Assembly (NCBI GenBank): GCA_002691265.1
Contig: NZHJ01000012.1
Span: 11,819-19,054, forward strand
DNA length: 7,236 nucleotides
Direction of reading: 5' to 3'
Source of the DNA: Flavobacteriaceae bacterium
Lineage (GTDB): Bacteria; Bacteroidota; Bacteroidia; Flavobacteriales; Flavobacteriaceae
Positions within the stretch are counted from its first letter, which is position 1. Each line of letters starts with the position of its first letter. Positions 5,663 to 7,236 of this stretch are shown here, piece by piece. The position numbers and the translations under genes were made by a program. The notes under the pieces were generated by a model. That model searched no databases and had not been told where the DNA came from. It saw nothing but the letters and a program-made list of their open reading frames with translations.

Positions 5663-7236
5663 TTAATTTAAATTATGTTTAATTCTTAAATAGTAAATTC
5701 TTCCACTTAGGCTTGAGATGTTTTCTGCATCTAAGTAGTTGAACATATTTTCAATTCCACCTGAAATCATGGTTTTCGAATTTATTTTTTTGTTTAAACT
5801 GAGATTAGCTGTTATATGACCTTTTACAAATGTGTCATACTTATCTAGGTAATTATTAGAGTTACTATCGAATAAACCATATTTACTTCTATAGCTTAAT
5901 CTTATGTTTGCACTGAATTTTTTTTCAAGATTATTGTAGTTAATTTTAAAAATTCCCATATGTCTAGATCGATTATATAAGCCAAAATAGTCAGACTTAT
6001 TTAGTCTAAATGCGGGGGAGGTCGGGGTTAATCTTGCAAAAATTTCACCATTTTCAAATGCTTTTCTCGCTTCCATCTCAAATGCGTATAATAACTGATA
6101 GCCAAGGGAAAAATCAAAATAATTATCGGCTTTGAATTTTGTTTTGATATCAAAACCAAAAGTTGATACATTATTTACATTGTAATATGAAAATACATTT
6201 TGACCATTATTTTTATTAGCGATTGCTCTATAATCAATTAAGTTTTTAGCTGAATTTCTAAAAATATTTGTAGAAATACTGACTTGTTCATTTACTTCTA
6301 TGTTGTATCCAATATTAAATCCAAAAGAACTTTCTGGACTGAGTGATTCTTGAAACTCCTCGATTGGAACAATTATGTTTGCAATTTGCCCTTCTTCAAT
6401 TAATTGATTTAACACATTTTCAACAACATTGTATCCGATTACTGAATAACCAACAGAGGAATTTGAAAAATTAAAGTAAAGCTGTCTAAAGTCAGGAGTT
6501 TTGTATCCGTATCCAGCCGAGAATTTTATTGATTCATTATTATTTATTTTAAAAATACCTGAAAGTTTTGGGCTAAATTGAGATTTGTATTCTTCAAATT
6601 TATCAAATCTTCCCCCAAAGATTAGATTAATTTTTTCTGTTGGGTAAAAGTCATATTGAAAGTAAATAAATGGTGAATTTTGTTTTGGTTTACTTTCAAA
6701 AAATGTTCTGTTTAGTGTTTCATATTTATAGCCCATTCCAAAAACAAATTCGTTCTGCATGTCGACTTTATAAACTGTCTTAATTTCGGGTTTTACAAGA
6801 ATTTGATCATAAAAACTCTCACTGAATCTATTTCCTTGATCATTGTTTAAAAATTCATCTCCAAAATAAGATGTATAATATATTTCAAAATCAATTTTAA
6901 ATTTATCTGAATTATGATTTATTATGAGGTTAATATTATCCTCAGCTGTAAAGGTTTCTCCTGTTAAGTTATTTGGCGCGATGTTATCAATTAGTTGAGC
7001 AAAGTATCGGGCATTAATTTTAATATTTAATTTTTCACTAATGTCTTTACTCAGCTTGATTTGAAGGGTATTGTTTCTAAATTTATTTACAGTGTTTAAA
7101 CCATCACCTTCCACTAAATCATATCCGTTGCTTGAAAAATTATTAAAAAATATAGAGCTGTAAAAGTTATTTTTTCTGTAGCTAATATTGGCGTTCTTAT
7201 CAAAAGTATTGTGAGTTTCATAAGAACCAATTACCT
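5663..7236 (-). CDS. TonB-dependent outer-membrane receptor, C-terminal part
   Basis: An outer-membrane beta-barrel receptor that imports an iron compound or other large solute using energy from TonB. The frame is open to the right edge, with 523 complete codons before TAA at 5665-5663. The signal peptide and plug domain lie outside the window, and the GTG at 7114 is only an internal codon (VEGDGLN), not a start. The visible part is alternating beta-strand throughout. IYFQYDFYPTEKINLIFGGRFDKFEEY, about a third of the way in, and YKTPDFRQLYFNFSN (from nt 6505) are typical of the barrel of heme and cobalamin-type receptors. YKTP corresponds to the FRAP/YRAP box, and LSPESS (about 6343-6326) sits where the NPNL box is expected. 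The protein ends GRIYYLRIKHNLN without the usual terminal aromatic residue. The downstream hmuY-type gene makes a heme-related role likely, but substrate cannot be read directly. Confidence 0.92.
   Translation of the reverse strand, partial: VIGSYETHNTFDKNANISYRKNNFYSSIFFNNFSSNGYDLVEGDGLNTVNKFRNNTLQIKLSKDISEKLNIKINARYFAQLIDNIAPNNLTGETFTAEDNINLIINHNSDKFKIDFEIYYTSYFGDEFLNNDQGNRFSESFYDQILVKPEIKTVYKVDMQNEFVFGMGYKYETLNRTFFESKPKQNSPFIYFQYDFYPTEKINLIFGGRFDKFEEYKSQFSPKLSGIFKINNNESIKFSAGYGYKTPDFRQLYFNFSNSSVGYSVIGYNVVENVLNQLIEEGQIANIIVPIEEFQESLSPESSFGFNIGYNIEVNEQVSISTNIFRNSAKNLIDYRAIANKNNGQNVFSYYNVNNVSTFGFDIKTKFKADNYFDFSLGYQLLYAFEMEARKAFENGEIFARLTPTSPAFRLNKSDYFGLYNRSRHMGIFKINYNNLEKKFSANIRLSYRSKYGLFDSNSNNYLDKYDTFVKGHITANLSLNKKINSKTMISGGIENMFNYLDAENISSLSGRIYYLRIKHNLN

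Noticed and set aside
7112..7114. GTG at 7114 as the start of a shorter receptor protein.
   Set aside because: The same frame continues without a stop to the window edge and the upstream codons encode more barrel-like sequence, so it is an internal valine codon.

Overview
The window is AT-rich (clearly well below 40% G+C by eye) and every gene lies on the minus strand. It reads as a chromosomal segment of a member of the Bacteroidota, most likely a marine Flavobacteriia species. The reasons are the HmuY-type lipoprotein paired with a TonB-dependent receptor, the flavobacterial style of the CrtI, CrtB, CrtZ and CrtY proteins, the absence of Shine-Dalgarno sequences, and an A-rich leader before crtB. 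The genus is not identifiable from this sequence alone.

In transcription order (right to left): (1) 7236-5663, the C-terminal two thirds or so of a TonB-dependent outer-membrane receptor, cut by the window edge. (2) 5638-5015, an HmuY-family lipoprotein, 24 nt after the receptor. A rho-independent terminator at 4995-4968 closes this two-gene uptake operon. (3) 4925-4068, an AraC-family regulator of the type that controls iron, heme or siderophore genes in Flavobacteria. (4) 4056-3972, a tRNA-Leu(GAG) only 11 nt after the regulator. (5) 3961-1, a carotenoid operon crtI-crtB-crtZ-crtY that starts 10 nt after the tRNA. crtY is open to the left edge and lacks at most a short C-terminus.

The four crt enzymes make a complete route from phytoene synthesis to zeaxanthin. 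CrtB joins two geranylgeranyl diphosphates into phytoene, CrtI desaturates it to lycopene, CrtY cyclises lycopene to beta-carotene, and CrtZ hydroxylates the rings. No crtE, crtW, MerR-type crt regulator, blh or rhodopsin gene is present here. The receptor and HmuY protein would act at the outer membrane in taking up an iron compound, classically heme, and the AraC protein probably senses the related state.

The least ordinary point is the tight packing of regulator, tRNA and crtI with no terminator or room for a normal promoter. It suggests that the tRNA and the carotenoid genes may be transcribed together, with tRNA processing setting the 5' end of the crt message. A second point is that both uptake proteins lack histidines where the best-known heme-uptake homologues use them. 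No intergenic stretch exceeds about 90 nt, and I see no mobile element, CRISPR array, origin or clearly novel system.
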